A stretch of 64,000 nt of DNA from Nephrocerus scutellatus (taxonomy: Eukaryota > Arthropoda > Insecta > Diptera > Pipunculidae), in assembly GCA_947095585.1 (NCBI GenBank), contig OX352763.1, forward strand, positions 118,461,908 to 118,525,907. The letters are read 5' to 3'. The translations under genes and the position numbers were made by a program. Within the stretch, counting starts at the first letter, position 1. Each line of letters begins with the position of its first letter. The notes under the pieces are model-generated. The model was given only the letters and a program-made list of their open reading frames with translations. It had not been told where the DNA came from and made no database searches. Below are positions 11,563-22,442 of this stretch, piece after piece.

Positions 11563-12690
11563 GTTATGATGTTCGTTTAAAACTGAGACGACAACAGCAA
11601 TGCAAAGTACATGGAAATATTAAAATTCGTTCTTGAGGTCATGTTATTTAATTATCCTTTACAGGAACATTCGCACATCCATATCCGCACAATGGCACTC
11701 TGAAAACTCATCACGAAATGAATTCAAACCTTTTAACTGCCGCTCTGAAAATGGGGGAATCTTTCAATGGCAGCAAAGCAGATTAAAGTTCTTCACAAGG
11801 ACATCTTCTTTTTTATTACCACTCAACTTTATTTTAAAAAAAAACTCCAAAAGATTTCGTTTTGTTAGTTATCCCCGGCTGTTAGCCGATTGCGCATTAA
11901 TGAAGTGTTTGATAAAAATGGACAAACCGTCTGGATTCTGTGAAATGATTCAATTCAGAATTCCCTTGAATTTCGGCGGATTCTACTGAATTTTGTCTCC
12001 TTCTATTTATTGCAACTCTGCAAATCACAAAGGATTTATTATCCTTTCGTGTCGAATGAAATCTCCTTTGGGGAGACCTAATTCAATATTTCATTCGAAA
12101 ACGCTTTTCACAGATTTATGTCTTCGTGTTAACATTAATGTTGTCGTTCCATCAATATTATTACCTGCTTCCTATATATAGAACCTCGATATCATTCATC
12201 ATTGTTCGCCCTCTCGTCCATCGTATTTTGTGAATTTTACCATTCAGCGAAATTACTCGGAAAATTGATTGTAGTATTACGAGTATATGAGCCACTATAA
12301 CTCTACTTCGATTAATGTGGAATTGCATTTTTTAAGGCGGGTTGTAGGGTGGAAGGAGCTGATTGACTACGCTACAGGAATAAAAAAATGTTTGCTTTTC
12401 GACAAGACACGCGACAATCTACTATTTACATATGAATACTCGTATTGATACACAGATTGACGTTGTATTTGTGAATTCTGCACCCATACAAGTGCATCGA
12501 ATGGAATTGCACTTAAAAATTCAAAAGCTTATTTATTATATCATATTCAGTGTTCAGTGCTCACCAACCTACAAGAAACATCATATTAAGTTGATTTTTA
12601 TGCAAAGTCGTAGGATATTTCCCACTGCACAAATGTCCTTAACTTTCAGGTCATTGGAGTGCACTGAGCAATAAGCACATAGAGCCTTTT
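11563..12690. other. No gene recognised
   Basis: AT-rich non-coding sequence. Open frames at 11633-11989 and 12432-12674 carry no domain and have no matching splice context. Confidence 0.45.
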
Positions 12691-12960
12691 TTTAACATTG
12701 GGTCATTGGAGGAACGATTTTCCTCAGAAAAACATCCACAAGGCCATCTGGACCGCTCCTGATCACATGTATAACAATCATATCGATCACATTGCTATCA
12801 AGCCGCGCAAGTGGCGAGCATCGTTTCTGAACGTTAGAACTCGAAGGGCAGCAAACGTCCATAGCGATCACCACCTTGTGGTTGGCAGTTTGTTATTAAA
12901 GCTCGCGGTCCCTTCAATCACACGAAGTCAAATTACGAGAATGCCAGCTGCAGCAGCACT

Positions 12961-13498
12961 TCCCCGAGGGGACCGCTGTATCTTACTTTTCGATAGGTTT
13001 GATACTTGGTTATATTTGGAAGATAAAAGGGGCAAGGCTGCTAGTACTTGGAATGTCTAGAACGGGCACTGTCTTCGTATGTAGCAGCCTTACCGTTCAA
13101 CTGCAGGACCGTACGTGCCTGGGATAGTTTCTATTCTGGGTGACCTAGGATTAGAGTCTCATCCTAGTGGGTGGCAAATGATTGGGTTCGAAGTTCTGGA
13201 CGATGTGCTGCCAAGGTTGAAGTGTACTGAACATACTGAACGAGCTGAGTCCCTTGGTGTCAGATCTCGCTAAGGTCGTGTTCTACGGGAGTTGGCTTCC
13301 GCCCACAGATAAGGTTGATCTCCTTGGAGGTTAGCTGGTTAGTCTGGGCCAACTTTTGGTTAAGGACCCAGTTTCGTCCTGGACTTGACCTACGTAGTGG
13401 TTTACGTTTCGAAGGAAGGAGCGCTAAATGGGAATAGTTCATGAGCATGGTAAATGGCGAAAGCTAGGCAAGCATGGTTCGTCCCACTTAAAGAATGA
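12961..13498 (+). mobile_element. Insertion in LINE B: Jockey-type 3' region
   Basis: The sequence interrupts the family B endonuclease linker exactly. It is flanked by tgcagcagcact (12949-12960) and tgtagcagcact (13499-13510), a 12-bp target-site duplication with one mismatch. The intact family B copy at 56.9 kb has a single version of that site. From about 13262 the insert matches the reverse complement of 47070-47290 (aaggtcg, ggttaaggaccca, aaatgggaatagttcatgag, ggcgaaagctagg, gttcgtcccact). It is therefore a related LINE 3' region. Confidence 0.8.
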
Positions 13499-14470
13499 TG
13501 TAGCAGCACTGCAAGAACGAGATGTGAAACTGCAATTTGTATCCTTCATACAACAGACAATTTCTGAGATAGAACCCCAAACCGTGGAATCTAAATGGGA
13601 GAAAAAAGTGGATATCAGATAGCACATGATACACCACTCGTCAACGCCAGTCCATCAAAGCAGAGTTAAACGCAGCCTCGGGTGCTGAGCGAAGTGCATT
13701 AGCGTGGACGTATAGCGATCTGGGCCGTTCAGCTAGGAACGATAAACGAGCGGGGCTAAGCGACATTGCTACACTAGCACAGCAAGCCGCTGACAGTAGA
13801 TAATACAGCACATTCTACCAACTCACGTATTTTGAATTTAATAAAGGGCTTAGCCCAACTTATTGCCGTGACGCAAGTCATTCAGGGAGTCCTCCCTTGG
13901 CAATAAGTCTAAAAAAAAAAACTCACCAATTAAAAAACGACACATCACCTATCCGGTAAAGGCAATAGAAGGTTCTTTGATCCTTATGAAGGACAGAACA
14001 TTTTAGGAATGTTTTGAATTGTACTTCGCCAGGCACGTCCACCAGTCTAGATATACACCCAAGTAGGCTACTTAACATCAGCGTCGCTACTCCTTCGTTA
14101 GGTAATATAAGGACAGCAATTCTTTCACGGTAAAGCCGCAGGTAATGGCAACATCTACGCAGAACTCCTTCAAACCGATGGCGACGCGAACATTGCACGC
14201 GCTGTTTCTGGGAATCTGAAACCATTTCACCGTCGTTACGCTTACAGTAGTCAACCTCCCCAAGAAAAATGATTGGAACAATTGAAAAAACTGGAAGGGA
14301 ATTACCCAGTTGGACTTCATAAACAAAGAGATCTCCGGAAAAACTCATCAACATCATCAAGGAACTTTACCGCGACTCAACATTCCGTGTCATTCATAAC
14401 GGCCATCTTGGCTCTCCTTTTAACATCTTCTCTGGCATCAAGCAAGGTTGTACTCTCTCGCCTTTGCTCT

Positions 14471-14556
14471 TCATAATCGTCATTGGCTGGGTGATGAAAA
14501 AAGGAACCCCAACTCATAATCGTCATTGGCTGGGTGATGAAAAAAGGAACCCCAAC
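14471..14556 (+). repeat. 43-bp tandem duplication
   Basis: The 43 bases beginning tcataatcgtcattggctgg are repeated exactly in tandem (14471-14513, 14514-14556), within the RT region of LINE B. Perfect identity suggests a recent slippage or recombination event. Confidence 0.95.
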
Positions 14557-15244
14557 TCCATCTCCATAGAATGTTTTTCACCACCTAGACGATCAATAAT
14601 AAGCCGATGATATCTTTGTCTTCCATCACAGTCGTTGGGTGACATAGAGCGAAAATTAAATTCACTAGACTATCACGCCAACCAAGTGGGCTTAAACCTA
14701 TTGCGCGCCATAGCCTGTGGAACATGTGATCTCTCGACTGACGGACACCAAATAGAGAAAGGCGATAAGTTTTGTTATTTGGGAAGCTGGATGTCAAAAA
14801 ATTGTGATGCTGATTCGGATGTGTGTGAACAAACCAAGACACTCCTATAGTATGCTAAATAATATACACTTCCTCAAATCTTCTGGAACCTGAAGGTAAC
14901 TATCTTCAGATTTGACGTACAGCTGCGAAACTTGGAAAGTCACAGAGTCAATTGCGGGGGACAGAGTGACGTCTCTTGAAACCGCAGAAGGTAAATCGAG
15001 TTCGTAGGCGGTCATTTGTAGAAGTCCTATGCTCCCTAGCGGAGTAAAGGAAGGATGTAGAATGCTTCGCGAAAGATTCAACGCTTACAATTCGCCAGAG
15101 AGTATCTCGAATCCTAAGATAAATCGCAATGTACATACTGCAAACTAAAAATAGGCACCTTTGTATAGCATAATTTTAGGCTGTACGATTATTTAAAATG
15201 TAACCGCCTGCAAGTTTGAATCAAGATAAGTAGGTGGTACTGGA

Positions 15245-15492
15245 GGAGTTTTTCTATTTCATAATGACAGTAATGAACTGTTACCATGGCCACCATATTC
15301 GCCCGACCTTAAAATTTTAGAAAATGTCCGGAGCTGGCTCACAGTGTACGATGGTGGAAAACAATACGATTGCAAGGAAGTGCTGATCGCATGGAATGAG
15401 ATCTCACTCCATTACTTGGCCTCATTTTGCAACTCCATCAAAGATCGTACTTTTGAGGTTTTCTTGAAGGAAGGTGGTTCTACTCATTTTTA
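15245..15492 (+). mobile_element. Tc1/Tc3-like transposase C-terminus
   Basis: The plus strand encodes HNDSNELLPWPPYSPDLKIL, then ENVRSWLTVYDGG and SLHYLASFCNSIKDRTFEVF, ending in LKEGGSTHF and a stop. This is the C-terminal end of a Tc1-family DDE transposase. The HND aspartate, the PPYSPDL motif and the EN of the third catalytic motif are all present, and the GGSTHY-type ending is characteristic. No N-terminal DNA-binding part or terminal inverted repeats were found, so it is a fragment. Confidence 0.85.
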
Positions 15493-16505
15493 AAAAATAT
15501 ACCTGGAGTATGCATTTAAAAGAAAAAATCATTTCATCAATAAAAACAGATATTTTTTCATTTACTTGTAAGGTGCTTCCAATCTTATGAACCGATTGAA
15601 ATGCATGCCATTCTGACTCATTTGGCAAAAAGGTCTCTAACGTACCATTATCTTGTTCTGAATAATTTTTTATTAACCACAGAATTTCACCAGAATTTGT
15701 TTTTTCTTTCCTGACATGTAACTGGAGAAATATCAACTTTAGTGGACCGCAATGTATGTTTGTTGGGAAATATCATTGGGTGCTACAATATCAAAGCAAT
15801 TTGACAAAAATTCTTGTCAAACTTTGTATTTTTTGGAGTCGGTACATACCAGTAAAAATTTTCCCAAAGTATTTCTGAAAGGTTGTTCCTTGCGTCCTTG
15901 TGTGCGTGTCGTCAGTCCATGTTTAATGGTATGATTGATTCAACTTTCTTCATCAAACGATTATATCATTCCACATGATTGTGCGTTCAACCGAAAACCC
16001 CTCAAAAACGGCTGAAGGTTATTCTTAGCAAAACCACAGTTCGTAATAATCTTTCGTTCAATGCCCTCTTGCAATATGTTTCCTTTTCTTTGACGAATAG
16101 AAATGGGAATTTATTAGTTATGAGTGTAATCATATTACGAGTTTACGAATGGCCACTCAGTGCCCATTTCTCAAATTTCCTGCATAACTGAATTTTTCTT
16201 TTTTATGGTCTCTCAAGGTTTTTTTTTGTTGGTTGTTGGTTTCATTTGAAGTAATCAATTTGCAGACAACACTTGTATTTATGTGTTCAGGAATATGTTG
16301 GTCCACCTGTCGGATGGTTGATTTATCGAATTCTATCAAAAACACAACCGTAGGCTTACATATGCCATACTGAGTTGTAGAGGGTAGGCGTGAAGGAATA
16401 TTACACAATGGAGCTCTCATACCCTCCGTCCATTGTTCTCAACCTCAGAACTAACCTCTTCTGGTGAAATCTTTTGTTATTATAGCGCTTTGCAGTTGCT
16501 GAGTA
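15493..16505. other. No gene recognised
   Basis: AT-rich sequence. It could include untranslated and terminal parts of the Tc-like element, but I could not find a matching inverted repeat. Confidence 0.4.
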
Positions 16506-16509
16506 CAGT

Positions 16510-17315
16510 GACGGTTTCGCTCTCGTGGTGTCAGTTTGACGTTCCAATTGCAAACTGTTCCCGGGGTACGGTTTCATCTTGTGTTCCAGTTGCAAAGTTT
16601 TGACACTGGCACTGTGACTTTGCTACCCGTCGGCAATCGTTTGGTAAGGTATCGTGTACTCAGCAAGATGGCGAACAGAGAGCAAACAGACTACTTTCAG
16701 TTTGGCGTTCCAGTTCCACAGCGTTCACCACGAAAACTCTGTCACTTTGACAGCTTACCCGTGGGTATAGATTCGGGCAAGGTTTAAGTAATTGGAAAGC
16801 GCTATTAGTTTCAATGGTTAGAGTTTCCTGGTCGCAATAAAACCTCTTCCCAATATGTTCATATCTTAGTCGGTGATATAGATAGACTCATAGGTTGTTC
16901 CATTGAAATAAGGCAGTAACAACAAAAAATTACGTATTTTGGGTGAAATTTTATTTTTTGGGGCATTATTTCATTTTTAAATTCTCTATTAGCTCTTTCG
17001 ATTTGCAGGGAAGAGTTAAAATTTCTCTCATGTGGTTTTGGTTTGGCGATATATTTACAAACTGTACCTGGAGTACGGTTTTGTAACCAACACTGTAACT
17101 TTGCTACCCGTCGGCAATCGACGGTAAAGGTTTCGTTTAGTCAGCAAGATGGCGAAGAGAGAGCAAGCGGACTAATTTCTCAGTTTGTTGTTCCTCTCTA
17201 GTTTGGTTTCGGTTTGGCGTTCTATTTGCAAACCCACCAAAACACCACGAAAACCCAGTCATTTTGGTAGCTTACCCCGTAGGTATGGTTTCGGGTATGG
17301 GTTTTAGTTAATCGA
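16510..17315. repeat. Two diverged direct copies of an unknown sequence
   Basis: Copy 1 (about 16510-16815) and copy 2 (about 17025-17315) share, in order, gctacccgtcggcaatcg, gtcagcaagatggcgaa with agagagcaa, gtttggcgttcc, ccacgaaaac and gtcat/cttt then agcttaccc. Each ends at a ggtttaagt/gttttagtt segment followed by aatcgaaag or attggaaag. The roughly 210 bp between them is not repeated. It has no coding signature, and I cannot name the family. Confidence 0.75.
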
Positions 17316-17424
17316 AAGAGGCATATATTAATTTCGCGTCGGCATAGTTCTGTTTGTCGTTCGGCGGTGGAATCTTGCTATCAAACCCATTTCCTAAAGC
17401 CAGTTTTTTCTATAAACTCAATAT

Positions 17425-17578
17425 GTGTAGTGGTTTAGGCGTGATGAGGTTACAAAGATACGCACCAACAGATCAAACGACATTTTCGTATATATCTCTA
17501 TCCAGCGCCACCTACCAGGTTCAGAAAAAGCACTAAATTATCGAAACTCTAAACATATGGTGCGAATATGTCCACTGG
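17425..17578 (-). repeat. One unit of a roughly 150-bp satellite
   Basis: The reverse complement contains cacctaagccagtggacata, ttcgcaccatatg, ggtaggtggcgctgg, agagatatatacgaaaatg and ctcatcacgcctaaacc. These occur in the same order in the three tandem units at 32683-33130 on the other strand. Low complexity between the landmarks has diverged. Confidence 0.8.
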
Positions 17579-18190
17579 CTTAGGTGTAAACAATCATTTT
17601 TATATAGATTACGCAAGCAATGGAAAAAGAAAGGATCAGTCACGACTGGAAAAGAAATGACATCGACGCAACAACCTCATTTGGGGTTAACGACCGAGCA
17701 GAAAAACGCATCTCAATCAATAACTGGATTTTCCTATATATGTTTTTGACGTCAACTATGTAATTCATTTGAACATATGGAAGTACGAGGGCTGAGTGAT
17801 TGTTACCTAGCCTTGGCAAGGGATAGCGTTACCTCTAAAACGCAGCACAATTTTTTTTATTAATGTCATTCATTTATCAAAAGACTATTGCCAAGCAGTC
17901 TCTTCGCAGGGCTACAATCTCAACGAAGAAGAATATAAATGGCTGGGAGCCTGAGAAAGAATATCGTCCCCACTGAAAATCGGACAGCACCAAGCAAAAT
18001 TCAGTTATTGTTTGACAGCTGTCAAAACTTAACTCCGTATTTTTATGGAAAAAAATTTACAGTTAAACTGCGATTAAAGTCTTGTTTTCGAAAAAGATAA
18101 GGAACAACGAAATCAGAGCGGAGTTAGACGAAGTTAATGGGAATTCGGCGGAATTCCTATAAAGTGCTCTCAACAAGCTTATGAGATGGG
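17579..18190. other. No gene recognised
   Basis: Non-coding. Part of 18130-18190 may already belong to the LOA-like element that follows. Confidence 0.4.
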
Positions 18191-18194
18191 CTGA

Positions 18195-19143
18195 TCGTTG
18201 TGTTTTAGAGGTAAACCCCCAAAAACTAAATTGTCCTCTTCACTAGGAAATACAAAGTCCCTCATGTTGACCATTCTTCTATTAAGGGCATAAGCTTAAC
18301 TTTCTTTGATAAAGTTAAGTATATGGGTCTTATTTTGGATAGAAAGCTGAGCTGAAAACCAAACATAAAAGAAAGAAAAAGTTCGGAAAAGCCACTGTGG
18401 CACTCTCCTTATGGCAAAAAGTTATTGAAAACAAATGGTGCCTTCAACCTCATATCACTCATTGGCTATATCCAGCGATAGTAAGATTTACATTTCTATA
18501 CGGTGCCTTGAATAAACCAGTAAATCGTGACATGCTAAACAAAGTGTAAAGATCAGCTTGTTTAGGAACAAGCTTGAACTTGAGCGGAACACTCCCTCTG
18601 TCGCACTAGAGATTCTGTTCAACCTTACACCACTCGACATCTTCAGTAAACAAGTAGCTGCCAGCACGACTTTTTGCGTCAATGAAATCTTCCAGTGTAC
18701 CAAGAATAAAATCAGACACTCCTCTGTTCTGAATTCATTGAGGATTCCATCAGGTAAGACCGAACACACCATTCTGCAACTCCAACTCAGCAAAAACTTC
18801 CATCCCCTCCAGATCATACTGTGGAGAAGGCGCTCACTTGGAAAATGAAGACACCCATTTTTACTTAGACGGGTCAAAAAGTGATGACGAGGTGGGCGGA
18901 GGTGTTTTCTCAAAAACGCTTACTCTTAGTCTCGCTTTCGTGTTCCTAATCTGTAGTGTTCTCCAGGTTGAAATTATGGCCATTAATAAACTTTTATCTT
19001 GGCTGAAGGGGAACGTTATATCTGCTTCGGATATCCGCATTTTCACGGTTAGCCAAGCTGCGCTAAAATCACTGGAATCAGTCTCTACGAACTCTATTGG
19101 CATAGAGACATTACAAGAAATTAAAAGGCTGATGAACTCGCCG
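18195..19143 (+). mobile_element. LOA-like LINE fragment, thumb plus RNase H
   Basis: The RT thumb is readable in broken frames (VKYMGLILDRKLS; ATVALSLWQKVIENKWCLQP; FLYGALNKP). RNase H follows with THFYLDGSKSDDEVGGGVFS, then QVEIMAINKLLSWLKGNVIS and VSQAALKSLESVSTNSIG. The second RNase H motif keeps its Glu in QVE. The Asp of DSQAAL has become V here. It is joined at 19145 to a LINE C fragment. Confidence 0.8.
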
Positions 19144-19144
19144 A

Positions 19145-19480
19145 ACTGAACAGTGCGTTGAATTCGGGTCACCACTACACCTGCTGTTCATCGATTTTGA
19201 GAACGCGTTTGACAATCTCAACAGACAGTTTATCTGGTTCGCCTTGCTGCATAGAAGAAATCTGTCAGATGAATCCGGGATCCTAAGTGGGGTACGACAA
19301 GGTTGCATTCTATCGCCGATACTATTTTTGTTGGTCATTAGCGATGTACTTCGCGCAGCTTTATCTAATGGAAACGGAGGAATTCGTTGGACTCTTACAT
19401 CTCAACTCAAACATCTGGACTACGCTGACGACGTTTGTTTACTCTCACACAGGATTATGAAGTTGCCAGACATGGAACTA
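19145..19480 (+). mobile_element. LINE family C fragment, RT palm
   Basis: It encodes LLFIDFENAFDNLNRQFIWF (block A; the Asp pair of the palm is kept), then LSGVRQGCILSPILFLLVIS and LKHLDYADDVCLLSHRIMKL. The two blocks are joined by a deletion that removes the kinase-like KATYDGS segment present in the 44.6-kb copy. It is truncated on both sides. Confidence 0.85.
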
Positions 19481-19644
19481 CAGGATCCAAATGGTTCAAC
19501 GAGTATGGAGGAAAATATTCACAATCCATGTGGTATCACAATGAACCATTACTGATCAGAATATGTCAGCTTTTCTACGGCTGCCACCTTAACCTAAACT
19601 AACCTTACCATGGGAATTCGGCACCTTTTCTCCGTCGATTCATA

Positions 19645-20070
19645 ATTGCGTGAACCAAACATGGATTCATCACTACATACCAGAGATGAAGGAAGGTTTC
19701 AAAACAATGGAATTCTGCCACGAATGAAGACACAAATTATTCCATCAACTGGAATGGTTTTTAAGGATGCAATTGATCACCTTAATAAGTAAGGAACAAT
19801 AACTGGCGAATATTGTCGCAACTTATTGGACCGTTTCAACAAAGTTTTGAAGGAAAAACTAAAAAATAGAAAAACGTTAACGTGTATCGAGCTAAAAGCT
19901 ACTATGTTGAACAAATGTCATTTTTCTTGCCAAAGCCCGCTACTCATCACTCTGCCCTCGTACGTTTCTATATCCTCCAGAAAAGTTTTCCTCAGCTAAA
20001 TTTAGAGCTTTACTATCGAAAAGTTTTCTCTACCACTGGTTGGGTGGTTGGGCTATCATTGGTTGCTCGA
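19645..20070 (+). mobile_element. Degraded mariner transposase
   Basis: From 19648 the frame reads CVNQTWIHHYIPEMKEGFKT. This is the first catalytic motif of mariner (DETWIHHY-type) with the Asp changed to Asn. After frameshifts, TITGEYCRNLLDRFNKVLKE follows near 19796, the well-known TITGEYY-LL-RL block. Later motifs are only suggested (FSLPLVGWLG near 20020). Terminal inverted repeats were not seen. It is an inactive fossil. Confidence 0.8.
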
Positions 20071-20074
20071 ATAT

Positions 20075-20984
20075 GAATCATGACACGGAATGTAAATGAG
20101 TTTCTTAGGAATAGGGTGAACGGGTGTCTGTAATGTAAGCATTAGATAGAGATGGGATTTAACGTAATAATAAATAAATGTATGCGATTGGCAAAGTTAT
20201 TCATCGGAGCAATCAAGAAGATGGGATCTATAGGCCACACTTCCGCTCCACAAATAAAACAAATCAACTTTTCTTTCACATTTATTTATTAATAATAATA
20301 ACAATAATAATATAATCAATTTGTCAGCTTTTGTATAGTAAACAATTACACTATGCATGAATGATGACAGTTGTTAGTTGTGCTCACTTTTAAATCATTA
20401 ATTAAAGTTTAAAAGTCTTACTACTAAAAAATAGTTTTATTGCAAAAAAGCAAAGTTTTACAACACATCGAAGACCAGCTTCGTTAGTTTGTTTGTATTT
20501 TTATTTTATATTGTTATTATTATGTAGAAACATCAATTAATTATATCTCTGTTGGTTAGCCGACATTTCTTGTCACAACACATATCATAAAGAGACAATT
20601 AAAATTAAAAGAGGAAAATAGTGCCCTAGAAATAGGAACAACTTTCATAACAGTTTGTAAACAGTATTAGTAGGTGTGGTCCTCCAATTAGCTGCCCAAA
20701 CCTACCATATATTCTACTTAAAATAAAACATCTCTACTTATGAAGAGAAATATAACTTTTGCATTTTCGACTTACCGCTACTGCTGTAACGGTAGAAAAT
20801 GAATTACACATCAATAGCCAGACAATTGAAACCGCAATTTACTAGATTTACCTTTTTTTTTCTTATTTTACTTAAAATAATTTTTACTTTTAATTTAATT
20901 TCATTGTGTCAATAAAACTAAAAAAAATTAACTTAAAAAAAGCTGGAAACTTTTTTTTTTACAAATCAACCTTCAAGTTTAAGT
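20075..20984. other. AT-rich stretch, no gene
   Basis: Mostly A/T runs and short attaata-type repeats near 20290-20310. No coding frame or element signature. Confidence 0.5.
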
Positions 20985-22260
20985 CTTTCTGTTGAGTTTC
21001 CCCTCTCTACAAAAAGTGTGTTTCTTCAAGTTTGAGCCTTTCTGCTGAGTGTTTCCCCTTTATTACAAAGAACCTTCATGTTTCGGCATTTCTGTTGATG
21101 TATTTAGTTTTTTACAAAGAAATAAAAACTTCAAGCTTGTGATTTTCTTTCAGTGTTTTTCCTTGTCTACAAAAAAAACTTCAAGTTTGAGTCTTTCTAC
21201 TGAGCTTTCCTTTTCTACAAAAAAAAAACTTCAAGTTTGAGTCTTTCTGTTGAGTGTTTCCTCTTTCTAACAAAGACCGTCCAAGGCCTAGCTTCCAACG
21301 ACCATTTGTTTTGTGCATGTATTTTTTAACATTCATGTTTATGCCCTTCTGCTGAGTGTTATTCTTATTTGACAAAATTACCTTCAAGCTTTTATTGTTT
21401 TCTGTTAAGTGTTTCCCCTTTTCTACAAAAAAAAAACCTTCAAGCTTGGGCCTTTCTGTTGAGTGTTTCCCCTTTTCTACAAAAAAAACCTTCAAGCTTG
21501 TGCCTTCTGTTGAGTGTTTCCCCTTTTCTACAAAAAAAAAACCTTCAAGTTTGGGCCTTTCTGTTGAGTGTTTCCCCTTTTCTACAAAAAAAAAACCTTC
21601 AAGTTTGGGCCTTTCTGTTGAGTGTTTCCCCTTTTCTACAAAAAAAAACCTTCAAGTTTGGGCCTTTCTGTTGAGTGTTTCCCCTTTTCTACAAAAAAAA
21701 CCTTCAAGCTTGGATATTTCAGTTGAGTGTTTCCCCTTTATTAAAACCTTCAAATGAACATCCATGTTTGGCCCTTACAGCTGATTGTTTTTCCATTCTT
21801 ACAAAACTGTTGACTGTTTTCTATTTTTTTTAAAAAAAAACCTTCAAGCTTGAGGTTTTTATTGAGTGTTTTCCTCTTACGATTTCTCATGATTTCTGCT
21901 GAGTGTTTTCCCTTTCTTACTTTTTAACAAAACAAAACTTCAAACTCAAAAAAAAAACTGCTAATTGGTTTTCCATTTTTACAAAAAACCTTCAAGCTTT
22001 TATGGCTTTCTGTTAACTGTTTTCTAATTTTTACAAAAAAAAAACCTTCAAGCTTGTGGTTTTTCTTTGAGTGTTTTCCTCTTTCTACAAAACAAAACTT
22101 TAAGTTTGAGCCTTTCTGCTGAGTTTTGCCTTTTTAACAAAAAAGGAAAATCTTCAAGTTTGGGTCTTTCTCTTGAGTGTTTTCCCTGTTTACAAAAAGC
22201 GTTCAAGCTTGAGCCTTTCCCCCTTTATTAGAAAAAAACCTAAGCTAAAGGCTTGAGTGT
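20985..22260. repeat. Tandem array, unit about 55-60 bp
   Basis: About 20 units carry accttcaag(c/t)ttg, ggcctttctgttgagtgttt and ccccttttctac, with an A-run of variable length. Units at 21410-21720 are almost identical, while the flanks are diverged, as expected when an array homogenises at its centre. Frames reading through it (for example KKKPSSLGLSVECFPFSTKK) are by-products. The array starts within 200 bp downstream of the arrestin stop codon, so it may lie in or next to the 3' untranslated region. Confidence 0.9.
21275..21330 (-). mobile_element. SINE remnant inside the tandem array
   Basis: The run gaccgtccaaggcctagct, then cgaccatttgttttgtgcatg, matches the SINE at 25111-25170 (gaccattgcggtccaaggcc; cgaccatttgtgctgcgcatg). 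It interrupts the array, so the SINE landed there or was captured while the array grew. Confidence 0.7.
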
Positions 22261-22442
22261 TTTTCGTTTTTTAAATAAAAATTTTCTTGGGGTATTTGTA
22301 CGCGTATCGTTCTAATGAAGCTTCAACCAAAATGATAAATATATACGATTATTAATTGAGTTCCTGTTTCTATACTCCTCCACACAAAACTTCGTGACAT
22401 GGCGTTGCAGAACATCTCTGCCATATGTGGTCATGACAAGCA

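Larger units (their letters stand above)
12695..15062 (+). mobile_element. LINE family B, internally rearranged copy
   Basis: It opens with the end of an apurinic-type endonuclease: HIAIKPRKWRASFLNVRTRR then NVHSDHHLVVGSLLLKLAV, with the catalytic SDHH intact. A separate element interrupts it at 12961-13498. It resumes at 13511 with ERDVKLQFVSFIQQTISEIE and VESKWEKK. The RT block GIKQGCTLSPLLFIIVIGWV is readable at about 14430-14500, the connector at 14635-14850, and SCETWKVTESIA near 14920. The final 100 bp (ggggacagagtgacgtctc through ctagcggagtaaagg) match the 3' end of the minus-strand copy at 55893. Stops, a 43-bp duplication and deletions show it is dead. Confidence 0.8.

Noticed and set aside
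21356..21757. A 133-residue frame of repeated Lys/Ser/Phe-rich segments, looking like a repetitive secreted protein
   Set aside because: It is a translation of the 58-bp tandem array. Unit lengths vary and are not multiples of three, and other frames are equally open.
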